From: Melastoma dodecandrum
Taxonomy: Eukaryota > Streptophyta > Magnoliopsida > Myrtales > Melastomataceae
Length of the DNA: 64,000 nt
Direction: 5' to 3'
Assembly: GCA_029817715.1 (NCBI GenBank)
Contig: JARUPY010000533.1
Location: forward strand, 1,570,001 to 1,634,000
A model generated the notes under the pieces. The model ran no database searches. It was not told the DNA's origin and saw nothing but the letters and a program-made list of their open reading frames with translations. Positions 25,301 through 36,249 of the stretch are shown one piece after another. The position numbers were made by a program, and so were the translations under genes. The first letter of the stretch is position 1. The number at the start of each line of letters is the position of its first letter.

Positions 25301-26826
25301 CTGTAAAGTCCCTGGTACATCTGTCCCTTGTGGAGAATACGGTGTGTGGTCTTGTCCTTGACAAAAAAGGAAGTAGGGTGAAATTCAACGAAAACATTAT
25401 TGTCTAAACACAACTTAGAGACACTGATCAGATTTTTAGAGAGATGTGGTGTATGAAGAACTTGAGACAACTGTAATACACCTGAACTTGTGGGTAAGGA
25501 TTTGTCTCCAGTATGATGAATATCCAATTGAGTGCCATTTCCAATAGTGATAGAGGAGGTACCTTGATAGGATGATAGATTAGACAATCCAGAGGAAGAG
25601 GGTGTAATGTGATGAGTTGCCCCTGAGTCAATTAGCCACTCATCATAAGAAGGCAGGCTGGTAGGCTGTGGAGGAACAGGATTGGATAGGTTTGAGTAAT
25701 ACTGCTGAGTGTTTTGTAGTGGAGGTGGAGGCAGAGAAGTATTAGCACCAGTAAGATGTGCCTGAGGTGGATAGTTAGGTTGGTGAAAAATGGGTGGTAA
25801 TGTATAGGAAGAGTGAGAGGTAAACTGAGGTTGATATGTAGAGTTCATGCGATGGTAACATGCTGCAACTGTGTGACCAATTTTGAAGCATATCTGGCAC
25901 CTTGGTTTTGGTCGAAAGGAGGGTCTGGATTGATAAAAGGAACCTGGTGGTCGACCAAGGAGGCTTGTCTGATGAGCTATTGTAGGAGATGAGGTTGGCC
26001 ATGGGGGTCTGGTTGGAGGGCGAAAAGGTGGTCTAGGTGCTGGAGGCTTCACAACACCAGAATCCAGAGGAGTAAGGGAGGAGAGATGAACCTGAGGCAT
26101 TATGCAGTCCGCTACCTGTCGCCGTTCCATGCGCAAGTCAAAGTTCAGCAGTAAGTTTTGCACTTCCTCGACAGTAGGATATTCGGAGCGACTGTATATA
26201 GCCATAACTGTAGCATCATACTCCACTGGTAGGCCTTCTAGCATATACCAGATATAATCTCTGTTGCTTACAGGTTCTCCCACTGCAGCTAGTTGATTGG
26301 ACAGAGTCTTCAGAGAATTAAGGTACTGCTGCATCGTCTTCCCTTCCTTTTTCAGTTGCTGCATTTGCATCTTTAGATTAATTACCCTGGAAGGTGAGGT
26401 GGACTCATACCTGCTCCTTAAAGTTTCCCATACTTCACTCGCTGTCTTACAGCCAACCACCATGCTTAAAGGCTCAGAGGTCAGTGACGAAAATAACACA
26501 CTCATTACAGCCTTGTCTGTTCGCTGCCATATACCATAGTCAGGATTTCTAATAAGTTGTGCTTCATCCAGAAACTGCACAGGAGGAGATGTCAAGCCAT
26601 AGATAAAGTCATCAAACCCAGCAGCAGTAATCGCAGCGAGTACTTGTCCCTTCCACAGTAAGTAATTTCCATCATCTAGTTTTACTAACGATGCAAAAAT
26701 TCCTGAGGGAAACTGTAGTTGAGACTGATTCATAAGTAAGCTTTGCTCTGAAATAGTAGAACCAGAAATAGGAAACTGAGGAGGAGAAATAGGAGTGACA
26801 GGTGGGTTAGGAAGATTATCACCCAT
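22351..26826 (-). pseudogene. Copia gag-pol polyprotein, interrupted by one stop codon
   Basis: One frame runs from the ATG at 26826 to a stop at 22351 (about 1490 codons) and is broken only by a TGA at 24360-24358. The upstream part (26826-24358, 822 residues) holds gag with a CX2CX4HX4C zinc knuckle (CQICFKIGHTVAAC), the protease motif LIDSGATHH, the integrase HHCC region and the DDE core (HTDLWGPS, LLIDDATRFSW). The downstream part (24357-22351) holds reverse transcriptase (YVDDIIVTG) and RNase H (DADWAGCPDDRKSTSGY and SSTEAEYRAL). The TGA sits between integrase and reverse transcriptase, where relatives commonly have Arg or Lys; a CGA to TGA change by methylcytosine deamination would explain it. 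As it stands this copy cannot make reverse transcriptase without readthrough. Confidence 0.92.
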
Positions 26827-26879
26827 TGTTGTTCCCTGTTTTTGTTTTGGATCTCTTACTCGGCGTTACACCTCTTGAG

Positions 26880-26891
26880 GCTCTGATACCA
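26880..26891 (-). other. Primer-binding site, initiator Met tRNA type
   Basis: Immediately inside the 5' LTR the minus strand reads TGGTATCAGAGC, the standard plant copia site complementary to the 3' end of initiator methionine tRNA. Confidence 0.9.
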
Positions 26892-27295
26892 TGAAGACAA
26901 ATAAGGAAAAGGGCAGAAACTGAGGAGAAGGAAGAAGAAGAAGAAGAAAGACGAAGAAGAAGAAGAAGAGGGTGAAGAAAGGCGAAGAAGAAGAAGAAAA
27001 AGAAGAAGGACAACGAAGATTTTTTCTATTCCTCTCAATTTGTTATCTTTCACCCTCGTACACCTGCAGTAATATATACACAGCAGACAGTCGTGTGTGG
27101 CTGTTGGGATAACAAACTCTGTAATTACATTTATCTCCTTCTATACTATCACCAATAACGTCTTGTTCCACTTCTTCTTTGTTTTGATCTTCCTTGTTGG
27201 GCTTTGGGCTTTTGGCTATTACATCTTCATGAGCTTGGACCATTCCATCTTCATGGGCTTTGTCTCTCAGTCTAATCCCAACATACAATCCAACA
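26892..27295 (-). repeat. 5' LTR of the copia element
   Basis: A 404-bp LTR at the upstream end relative to element transcription. It should carry the element promoter. It includes a GAA/AAG microsatellite at about 26932-27008. Confidence 0.93.
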
Positions 27296-30038
27296 CGGAA
27301 ACACCGCCGAGGAGGATGCCGTGGGAGGACGCCGAGAGGGAGAATGGCCACCGCTGCACCCGGGGTTGGATCTCGTCGGAGGTTGTGGCGTCTTTGGCGC
27401 CTGAACTCGGGGAAGCGCCGTAGGGAGGTTGGTTCCGTCGAGAAACGCCAAGGAGACGAGTCGGCTGACCGTCGTTGGGTTTCGGGACGCCGGGGAAGGC
27501 GGGGGCTGCTGCTGTCGACCGTGGGTTTGTTGCCGTGAGTCGTGGGTCGCCCGGGGAAGAGAGTTCGGTGGCGCAGAGGGGCTGGGAGTAAGGAGACTGG
27601 GTCGCCGGAATTGAGGCCGCGGTTTGCCGCGAGAAGGAGTTGGAATGGACGGCAGGACTGTCGTGGGGGACGCCAACTTGGGGTCGCTGGGGCGTCCATG
27701 GCCGGAGGGTCACCGTGGAGGACTTGAGCTCGCCGGGAGGAAGCGAGGGTGCCGGAGAGGAGCTCACAGGTGGGCTGCCGCTGGGCTGTGACTTTGGGAC
27801 GGTTGCTGGACGTGGGTGAATCCAAGGCGGCTGGATACTCCGCCGTGAGATTATCATTGGGAACGAGGCGGGATAAAGCTGAGGAAGCCGTAGAGCTGGT
27901 GGGGCGGGAAGAATGCCGTCGTCGCTAAACCTGTAAGCTATAAACCTGCACATGTGAGGAAGATAGTGAGAGTGCAAGGCATCTCGCAGCTAGAGCCACG
28001 TGGAGGTTGTGCATCCACTCCCATCACGCGCCCGGAAACAGTTGTAGGCTGGACTCGAGACGGGATGCCTTCGCAGCTACAGCCCGTGAAGCACGTTGTC
28101 GTGGGGAGTCTGCTCCTCGTCGTTATTGAGGTAGGCCGCATTTAGACCCACTGCTGGTGTCGTCATCTCTTGCCGTCGCTGTTGGATTCGAGTCAGTCAA
28201 CAGGGGAGGCTCTCATCACCGGTTTCCCTTACCTTGGTTAGGAACGACGAAGGAACAGGGGCTGCAACGAAGGTCTGCTTGGTGAAGGAGTGGCTGAAGC
28301 GTTGGAATGAGGGTGAAGATGCTGGACAAGGCTTCCCCAAGAAGGATCGGGAGAGATGAGAAACAGAGGAGGATATTCGATGACTGCGAATACCTCCTCC
28401 TGTCTTCCTCCCAGAAAGAATGAAGAAATTTTCCCCCCCTCGAAGATTGGTGAGTTCTTCTTACTGTTTTATCGATTCCCCCCCCCCCCTGAAAACTGGT
28501 CGACCCCCTTTTTATCTCCTCCTCCATTCCTAACCAGAAGCTCTTCCGGTTAGTCCCCTCCTTTCTTCAATTCTTCTAATCCTATCTCAATTCTCCCATT
28601 TAGTTAGCTTGTAGTTCGTCTTTGGTTGGGGAAGCAAACCGTTAGGGGACAGTATCACTCCAGGACATCGGTCAGGTGATTCTCCGTAATGCAGGATGCT
28701 GTTTCAGCCTGCGATTGTCGGAGGAGGGGAAGTGAAGGCGCTGGGATCTTCCTTGGCAGGATCCTGTCGGGGGAGTTAATAGGTTAGGCTTTAATTCTTG
28801 CTTTGATTTGGGCTGGTTGTACCGTGGGCTTGTCAAATGACTTGGCCTCCTTCCCTCCTTTGTTTTGGGCTGGAGTTTACTTATTTTGGATTGGTCTCTT
28901 TGATATGTGTACACCAAGGCTTCCTAAATTCACATTTACCCATCTAGGACCTTTGGTTTTGCAATCTGTGCATTCTCGGTTTCTCTGGTAATTTAAGAAG
29001 TTCTTCCAACATCTTGCAGTGCCGGGCATTGAACTCTTCGGAGACGTTAGCCATTCTCGTTCATACTGGAAAGATCACCCAGGAGAAGAGCAAACAGGAA
29101 CCGGAGGAAGGATTCAGCTGTTCATCCCCACGAAATTCCGAGGGAGTCGTTCGGGCACCGTAGGGAGACAGAAACCCACAAGACAAACAATTTTAAAAGT
29201 TTATCAGAGACGAATGGTGGGTGTGTAGGAGTGGGATAGAACAATTATTTTTATTTTTGTAAAATAGGTTCTAAAGTCGTATAGGCTTGGTCCTTGGCCA
29301 TTTTAGGAGAATGTTGGGCTTTGGCCTTATTATTTTTGTACTGTAAAAAATGAATGTTGGGCTTTTTGGTCAATGAGCAAAAATTTCTTTTTTAAGGTAT
29401 TACAACTTGAAATTAGAAAAAATTCAATGCTTAAATCAATATTTCAAATGGTAATTCCTAATAGTGATGACATTAATTTTGGGTGTACGTGGTGGCGGTG
29501 GGTCAAGTAATGGGGGAGCCGATAATTACGGAATGGCCAGCTGGCATGCATCTGCCCCCGATGACGTCATCCATAAAATATAGATGCGTGGTTCTCTTTC
29601 ATCCTATGGATTTTTTTTTTTCCGGGTTCATTAAAATTCAATTCGTGCCTGAAGTGATAAAATCCACGCAACCCAACCCAAAACACAAACGCTGTTGTAA
29701 TAAAAACCCGATGTGACCTGCCGGCAACAAATCCCCACCCCCCCAAAAAAAAAACTCCTAACATATTTTCCTAATGGCATTTTAGTATTTGAAAACCATT
29801 CCATGTAATCCTGCATATCTCTATTGACACGTTGGAGGGAGGGAGAGATGATGCCTTTCTGTTGACATGGGCCGTAATTGATGATTGGGCCTCGGTGGGA
29901 CTGACCAAAGCCCAAATCCATATTTAAAAATAAAAGATCACGCACTCCAAAGACGATTCTTCGTGTTCTTCTTACATTTTTCTTCCCTCTTCTCTTTTGT
30001 CCGTCCCTTTGAGAGAGAGAGAGAGAGAGAGATAGAGA
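27296..30038. other. GC-rich flank then intergenic DNA up to the esterase gene
   Basis: From 27296 to about 28150 the DNA is GC-rich and open on the minus strand for a Pro/Ser-rich frame of about 240 codons with no known domain; composition alone explains the frame. It may continue the repeat debris seen left of the copia element, but I found no clear shared sequence. A C run at about 28476-28490 follows. The last 300 bases before 30039 serve as promoter and leader of the esterase gene, with a TATA-like ATTTAAAAATA at about 29922. Confidence 0.4.
30011..30032 (+). repeat. GA microsatellite in the esterase 5' leader
   Basis: About eleven GA units directly ahead of the start codon at 30039. 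GA/CT repeats are common in plant 5' UTRs and can bind BBR/BPC factors. Confidence 0.8.
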
Positions 30039-31383
30039 ATGGAACGGAGGCTTCACTTCGTGTTGGTCCATGGAGTTGGGAATGGAGCTTGGTGCTGGTA
30101 CAAGGTCAGGTCGCTGCTGGAGAATTCCGGCTACAAGGTCACCTGCGTCGACCTCAAGAGCGCAGGCATTGACCCCTCCTCTCCCGACCGCCTGTGCTCC
30201 TTCGACGACTACAACAGCCCTCTCATGGACGCGTTGTCGGCTCTGCCCGACGACGAACGGGTAGTTTTTATATCTTCCCCGGTGATTGTTTGGCGAACGA
30301 GGACGACGACCGTGACGATTCCATGACAGGTGGTACTGGTCGGTCACAGCGCCGGAGGGCTGAGCGTGACTCGCGCGTCCGGGGTCCTTCCCGGGAAGAT
30401 CAAGGTGGCCGTGTACGTGGCCGCGACCATGCTCCGGAACGGATTCTGCACGGAGGAAGACCGGAAAGCCGTAATTCATCCCATCTCTCAGTCGTACATA
30501 TATCTGTTTCTTATCTATTAATAATTCTTTTCAGGACTAGTCGAACACGTAGTATCTGTGATTAGGATGATGATGTTTGACTTTGCAACCCACATGACTC
30601 CATCTCCCGCAAGCCAGATCGCTTCCAGCCTGGTTTCATGAGACGAAGAAAGTCGTGATATTCATTCTTTTTTAGATCGCCCCTGGACAACGTGAACATT
30701 TGAAAAGATGTCCTTATCAGAATTCCCATTCGCAATCCCAATTTGTTTTCATCTTTGTAGTTGACGACGATGAGTTTGGCCGACAGTTGTCGCACGATGG
30801 AGCTTTCAGTGTCCCCCAGTGATGAAAACTAAGGCAAAAACAATTTATGGCCGGCCCCATCTTTCCTTTGACGGGATCAATATTTGTTTTTACAGGGAAT
30901 ACCAGACCTGTCGGAGTTCGGGGATGCTTATGATTTGGGATTCGGGCTCGGACCAGATCATCCCCCGACCAGTGCCGTCCTAAAGAAGAGCTTGCAGCGC
31001 AAGCTCGCGTATCACATGACCCCGCCTGAGGTAAGCAGACACTATCCATTCGCATGCATGGATTAGTGGGAACTGTTGCCTACATGATCTGATCCATGAC
31101 TCTGTTGTAGGACGCGATCCTGGCGTCCATGCTCCTGAAGCCGGGCCCGATAAAAGTGCTGTCAACTGCCAGGTTCGTCGAAGACAAGGAGGTGGACGCA
31201 GTCCCGAGAGTGTACATCAAGACCGCGCATGACCGTATTATCAAACCAGAACAGCAGGAAGCCATGATGAGCACATGGAAACCCAAGGAGGTGTTCATCG
31301 TGGAGAGCGACCACAGCCCGTTCTTATCTGCCCCTCTCGTGCTCTTCGGTATGCTCGTGAAAGCCGCCGCATTAGCAGAATGA
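30039..31383 (+). CDS. MES17: MES17-like methylesterase (alpha/beta hydrolase)
   Basis: Four exons, 30039-30260, 30330-30470, 30896-31030 and 31111-31383, each in phase 0, 256 residues. The oxyanion/N-terminal motif LVHGVGNGAWCWYK, the nucleophile Ser 81 in VGHSAGG, Asp 207 in KTAHDRIIKPEQQEAM and His 234 in ESDHSPF give the full catalytic triad. GIPDLSEFGDAYDLGFGLGP is nearly the wording I recall for Arabidopsis MES17, an esterase that hydrolyses methyl-indole-3-acetate to free auxin. No transit peptide is visible, so a cytosolic enzyme is expected. The orthology is strong by motif memory; substrate preference is inferred. Confidence 0.9.
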
Positions 31384-31725
31384 GGGCCCGCCGCAAGGGG
31401 ACACGAGAAGAAATTGCAAATCACATTTGGCTGGTTGAAATTCACCCTACCTGTTCCACCTTACACAACTCGAATAACGTATTCGTAGTTCCAAATTTGA
31501 TATCCCCATTTGATAGTGAAATCGCGTTATGACGTGAATCCGAAATAAACTAAGCATCCGTGGAAGAAAAGTTGGCCAACATTAGAAATTTAAGATGCAT
31601 TCAAGGATATGTTCCAAAGAGGAAAAAACAAGTTGTGAAGGTCAACATCATAGAACACATGAGAAGGACGCTCAAACATGACCAATAATGATATCCCAGA
31701 CCTAAATGCTACACGCTTCTCCGCT
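31384..31725. other. Gap between the esterase gene and the RPL10 relic
   Basis: Contains the 3' UTR of the esterase gene. No coding pattern is seen. Confidence 0.5.
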
Positions 31726-32402
31726 CTAAGCAGTTAGGAAAGCTCGGCCAGGCCGACAGTTCTCCAAAGGTCCATAACATCCGAGGAGCTCTAGTGTTTG
31801 AACCAGTGTTCAACAATTGTCCTCCAAATACACTAACAGAAAAAGACACCTTTAAAGGTCTGCTGATCACCTTGGCATTAACACCATCAGGCATGATTCT
31901 ATTCCCCGACTTCCACTTCGAATAATCAGCATGGATGAACTTGGTAAATCCCCTGATTATGCCATTAAAGGACAACTAAATCAGCATCGGGAACAAAACA
32001 CAATGATCTTTTGGCGACCGGGGAACTTGAACTTGGCACGACGAAGAGCATCCCGAGCATGATGGCTGTTGCTGTCCCAGCAGCAGACAAAGAGCTGTGA
32101 TAGATGGCAACCCCGGCACATGTCCCCTGTGGCTTCCGCTTGACGCACAGGACATGGAATGGGTGCACCCTAAACCTCAGGCGGAAAGCATCCTGCCCAG
32201 GAAAATTGGCCATGTACTTGTTGCAGGCAATCCTAGCAGCTTCGAGGGCCTTGCTGGACACAGTTTCCTAATCCCAACTAACAAGGTGGAACTTCTTCTT
32301 CATCCCGACATCATAAAACCTGATCTTAGGGTAGGGGGACGCCACGGCAATACCTCGACTTGGGGAACGGCTTGTTCTTGATCTGTCGGTAAAACCTTGC
32401 GG
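31726..32402 (-). pseudogene. RPL10: Relic of cytosolic ribosomal protein L10 (uL16)
   Basis: Read on the minus strand, pieces in order are [34 protein letters not shown], a shortened RVHPFHVL...KPQGTCAG segment, [40 protein letters not shown] and PGRAFL. All are landmarks of eukaryotic RPL10 in the right order, without introns. The copy is broken by several frame changes, an in-frame stop after the SW-D region, loss of about two dozen residues between HVL and KPQG, and an insertion of about 100 bases before the C-terminus. It cannot encode L10. The lack of introns suggests a processed copy. Confidence 0.88.
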
Positions 32403-32627
32403 TCCTAACAACCAAAAAAACGCACGCCCTGAGGAGCTTAACAGCTGTGAATCTACAAAAGCCTCAAGTCCAATTTACCCAAACGCATACACAAAAGGAA
32501 TCCACCCACACTAAGCGAACAGAGGCCGCCCAATCGAACCTAATCATAAAATAAACACCGCAATCCGCAGAAATCGCCTCCGGAGAACATCGAATAGAAG
32601 GAATGAGAGCAGCGGGAGGTTGGTTAC

Positions 32628-32774
32628 CTGTAAGTGGCGACAGGGGGGTGAGGAGGAGGGTAGCGTTGATCGGAGATCTTGTGGCGAATCTTGTCGTTCC
32701 AGAGACCGCTCATCGCGTTCTTCTGGAAGGAGTAAACCACCGCCTTCAGCCTCACCGGTTGCTTCCTTCCTCAT
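32628..32774 (-). pseudogene. Relic of cytochrome bc1 subunit 8 (QCR8) first exon
   Basis: The minus strand reads a start codon at 32774, then after one frame change PVRLKAVVYSFQK, GLWNDKIRHKISDQ and a degraded TLLLTPVV-type segment ending TYR at a donor site (CAG|GTAACC, 32628). This follows the order of the plant mitochondrial complex III subunit 8 (KAVVY...GLWKDLP.KIHHK). It is shortened by small deletions. No second exon was found; the RPL10 relic starts where the intron should continue. The match is from memory and the fragment is short, so the identity is moderate. Confidence 0.6.
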
Positions 32775-33700
32775 CTCTCCGCAACCAAAACTATCCGATC
32801 GTCCCTCTTCCCCCGGACCGGTTCTTCTTCCGCCTGCTTTGCTATGCGTTGCGTCATGGTGGTGGGCTCCGAAGGACGGACGCCAGCCACTGTCAGGCCC
32901 AATAAAAAAGGGCCTATCGTGGGCCACTTCCATTTGACAGCTGGGCATGTCCTTCCCAAATTAGCCTGGACCCTTCAAGACTTTATATACGCGAGCTTTG
33001 CACGAAAATATCGCTTTTTAAAAAAATTTACGAAATACTATTCGAGTTTCGTAAAATATGATTTTATCGTTAAAAGTGCCCATTTTAAAAACTTATCTTC
33101 TAATTTATAAAAAAGTGGTTTTCAAAATTCACCCTTGCTTATTTATATAAAACTCGTTCTTTGACGATAAAATTATAATTTACAAAATTTAAACTGTTTT
33201 TTGTAAATATTTTTAAAAATTAATCGTATTTTTATATAAAACTCTTATATACGCACCGTGTGTGTAATATGTTGTTTTTTTCTTTTTTTCAATAGTAAGT
33301 GAATGGTATTGTTTAGGTTACAGGGCAGCAGATGATGGACATCTAACTGACGATGGACAATCAGACAATGCCTGATTTAACGTTTCACTTAGGCCGTTTT
33401 ATTACAAAGCTTCTTCCCCCGGATAGCATAAAAAGGAAAGAATTAGGGTAGAAAGACGGCTTCAGCGCTCCCACGCAAAGGGCAAAACGAAAAAAAAAAG
33501 GATGCATTTTTTATTTTTCTTTTCGAAACAAAGGTCGGCACTTTCTTTGTCCCCCCTTCGATTTGTTGCAAGTTTTGTTCTCGATCTGTTTGGCATTTTA
33601 ATGGGTTCATTTTGTTTGTTTTTGGGTCTCATTTTCGATTACTGTTTCAGCTGAAGTTGTAGAAATCTCAGTGTGCTGAGTTGCTTTCGCGGAGAGAACA
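32775..33700. promoter_or_regulatory. Upstream region of the RNFT-like gene
   Basis: AT-rich from about 33000 to 33300, then the promoter and leader of the plus-strand gene starting at 33701. No gene found. Confidence 0.4.
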
Positions 33701-36249
33701 ATGGTGGATCGCTTTGGCTTCTCTGATGTGAACTCCAGCTCTTTATCTGGGAGCACTAGTTTCGGCTTCGGTAGCAGTGGCATTACGAGATCGATTATTC
33801 AATTTCCAGTTCTTAGCCTGCTTCGCTCCCCGTTGTCGGCCGTCCTCGAGTATTCAGGGATCGGTATTCCGCCAGTTCGCATCGGGGCAGAAAGCCTGGT
33901 TTCTGTGGGGAACTCGGTTGAATTTTCGACCCGCTTACCGGATTCCCCTGTCGTTGGCGGTAGCATCAATAATGGGGAAGTGTCCATCACAATAATTGGT
34001 TCCCACGAGGATGGCAGCGGTGGTAGTTTCAATGAGGATGTGGAGGAGATGGGGTGTGATAGTCTAACTGACATTGCCGAGGATGACGAGGGTGAGGATC
34101 AGGATCTATTACTAATGGGCGCCTCTAGTTCCTCGTTGAATCTTGAGAATGTAGCCAATGGGGTGCCGGGGAATGATGGCGGAAGGGATTCCAACTATCA
34201 AAGATATGACCTGCAGCTGGTTTGGAGGTGGATCGAGCAGATACTTCCCTTTGTATTGCTTCTGTTGGTTGTCTTCATACGTCAGCATTTGCAAGGTATT
34301 TCGATTAGTTTGGAGGCAACCAGTGTGCGGTTGACGTGGGTGTTATTGACAAATTTTCCATGTTCAATTGAGAGCGTGGTCTGTCTTCCTTGAATATGCA
34401 GGAGTCTACTTGCATTGCACGTAGATGGCACTGATGGAGCAATCTGATTCCCTATGCTTTTGGTTGATTATATGTAGGTTTTATTGTCTCCTTATCAATG
34501 GCAGGGCTGATGTTCAAATCAAACAATATTATCCGGAAGCAGACTGCTCTAAAGGTTAACTCCAACATTTCTTCAGTGGATGGAATTTCTTGGGAGGTTT
34601 TTCTCTAAGAACAGATTTTACTTGCAGGGAGATAGGAAAAATTGGTTTCTTGTCACCATGTCTGTGGTGTTTATGCTTTATGTGTTTGCCGTGTATTGGT
34701 TGTATCGTGATGAGGGCGTACTATACCCACTGCTCATGCTACCTCCAAAAGTGATGCCGCCCTTCTGGCATGCTGTTTTTATCGTCATGCTTAATGGTAC
34801 GTATTTTCATTGTTTCTGTCATTTTAGATGGTCTAGAAACTGGAATATCCATACTAGGTGGTCATCTTCCTTATTGTCTTATTATGATTTGATGGATTCT
34901 AGTGAACCAATCTTTCTGGAGCTTATTCTGAATTCATTGTCAATAGTTGCCTATTTATTCACAACAAATGCCTGCTTGTCCTTATTAATTCTGCTAAAGT
35001 AATGTGAAAACGATAACCCCTTCAAATTCTTTACTTATTCCAGATGTATTAGTAAGGCAGGCTGCAATGTCTGTCAAGTGCTTGTTACTTATCAACTACA
35101 AGAATGGCCGGGGTCCCAACTTCCGTAGGCAGGTACTTGTATTATCCGGATTTAGGCAATATCGGTGTCCACTGATGCACTTGTTTTTAAATAGTAATCG
35201 ATGATCTAAACGTCTTGTGTTTGTTTTTCAAGGCCCAAATGCTTACCTTGGTTGAATATACTTCGCTGTTGTACCGTGCCCTCATACCTGCTCCTGTATG
35301 GTACCGGTTTTTCTTAAACAAAGCTTATGGGAGCTTATTTTCCTCCTTGACGACTGGGCTGTACTTAACTTTCAAGCTCACATCTGTCGTTGGGAAGGTA
35401 CACATATCGTCACCTCTTTTTCACTTCACATGATGCATTTGGGTTTGCTCTGTTGATGCCATGCTTTTGATATTTAGGTCCGATCATTTTTTGCTGTTGT
35501 AAAATCTCTGTCGGGCAAAGACGTGCAGTACGGGTCTCATGCGACCAAAGATCAGGTACCAGTTCCAGTCTCACTGTTAAAAACTTGCTCTGAACAAGTG
35601 TAATTAGATAGAAGAGCATAAAATTGGATGATCGGATGTTGGATTCTCATTCTGTTCAAAGCCGCTTCATGGATAATTTTTTGAAGGTGAAAGGGTCTCG
35701 GTCCTAAATCGCTTGGTGTTTGCAAATCACCTTTTGTCTTTGTATCTGTCAATGTTTTAAACCTCGTTATGGTCTATGGAAAGGGGGTAATCTATCAGCC
35801 CAGCTCCCAGAAACCTTTATTTTGCATCCCTTCACTTTGCATCTTCTGCAGTTTTCCGTGAGGAGCTGCACATTACCCGTTGAATACTGTTAGATTAGAA
35901 CAGACGTTGAACTTGCTCGGTGCCAAATGCAGGTGAATGCAGCCGGGGACCTGTGTGCCATATGTCAGGAGAAGATGCATGCTCCCATTCTTCTCCGATG
36001 CAAGCACATCTTCTGTGAAGAATGCGCTACAGAATGGTCAGCCCATCTGCTAACTCTTGCATTGTTATACCACATATTGTTGGTTCAAGACATTCATTTA
36101 CGTTGGTTTGCCATACTCATCTTCCGGAATACTTCATCTGCAGGTTGGAGAGAGAGAGGACCTGTCCCCTGTGTAGGGCTCTGGTCAGACCAGTGGATTT
36201 TGAATCATTTGCGGATGGATCCACTAGCTTGTTCTTCCAGTTCTTTTAG
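33701..36249 (+). CDS. Membrane RING E3 ligase, RNFT1/2 type
   Basis: Eight exons: 33701-34295, 34505-34554, 34628-34796, 35044-35132, 35233-35397, 35478-35555, 35933-36036 and 36144-36249; phases agree throughout and give 451 residues. Residues 1-175 are Ser/Gly/Asp-rich and probably disordered. Several hydrophobic segments follow ([59 protein letters not shown]), fitting a multi-pass membrane protein. A C3HC4 RING lies at about 390-428: [18 protein letters not shown]. The architecture matches RING finger and transmembrane domain proteins RNFT1/2, which in animals act in ER-linked ubiquitination. ER location in plants is inferred. Confidence 0.87.

Larger units (their letters stand above)
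21859..27295 (-). mobile_element. Ty1-copia LTR retrotransposon, nearly intact
   Basis: A 5437-bp element read on the minus strand: 5' LTR 26892-27295, primer-binding site, one long gag-pol frame, polypurine tract, 3' LTR 21859-22259. Both LTRs begin TG and end CA when read on the element strand (TGTTGGATTG... to ...CA). The two LTRs differ by only one GAA-repeat unit and one A/G change that I can see. The domain order protease, integrase, reverse transcriptase, RNase H places it in Ty1-copia (RE1/Retrofit-like). The polyprotein is split by one in-frame TGA. The five bases outside each end do not match (see findings). Confidence 0.93.

Noticed and set aside
21896..27008. Regular GAA/AAG spacing that might suggest a CRISPR-like or tandem array
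   Set aside because: These are simple-sequence repeats inside the two LTRs.
27267..27977. A 236-codon Pro/Ser-rich frame on the minus strand right of the copia element
   Set aside because: No recognisable domain; the local GC richness depletes stop codons in several frames at once, and part of the frame overlaps the LTR.
32544..32948. A 134-codon minus-strand frame across the QCR8 relic
   Set aside because: The family-like residues are in a different frame; this one reads low-complexity sequence.
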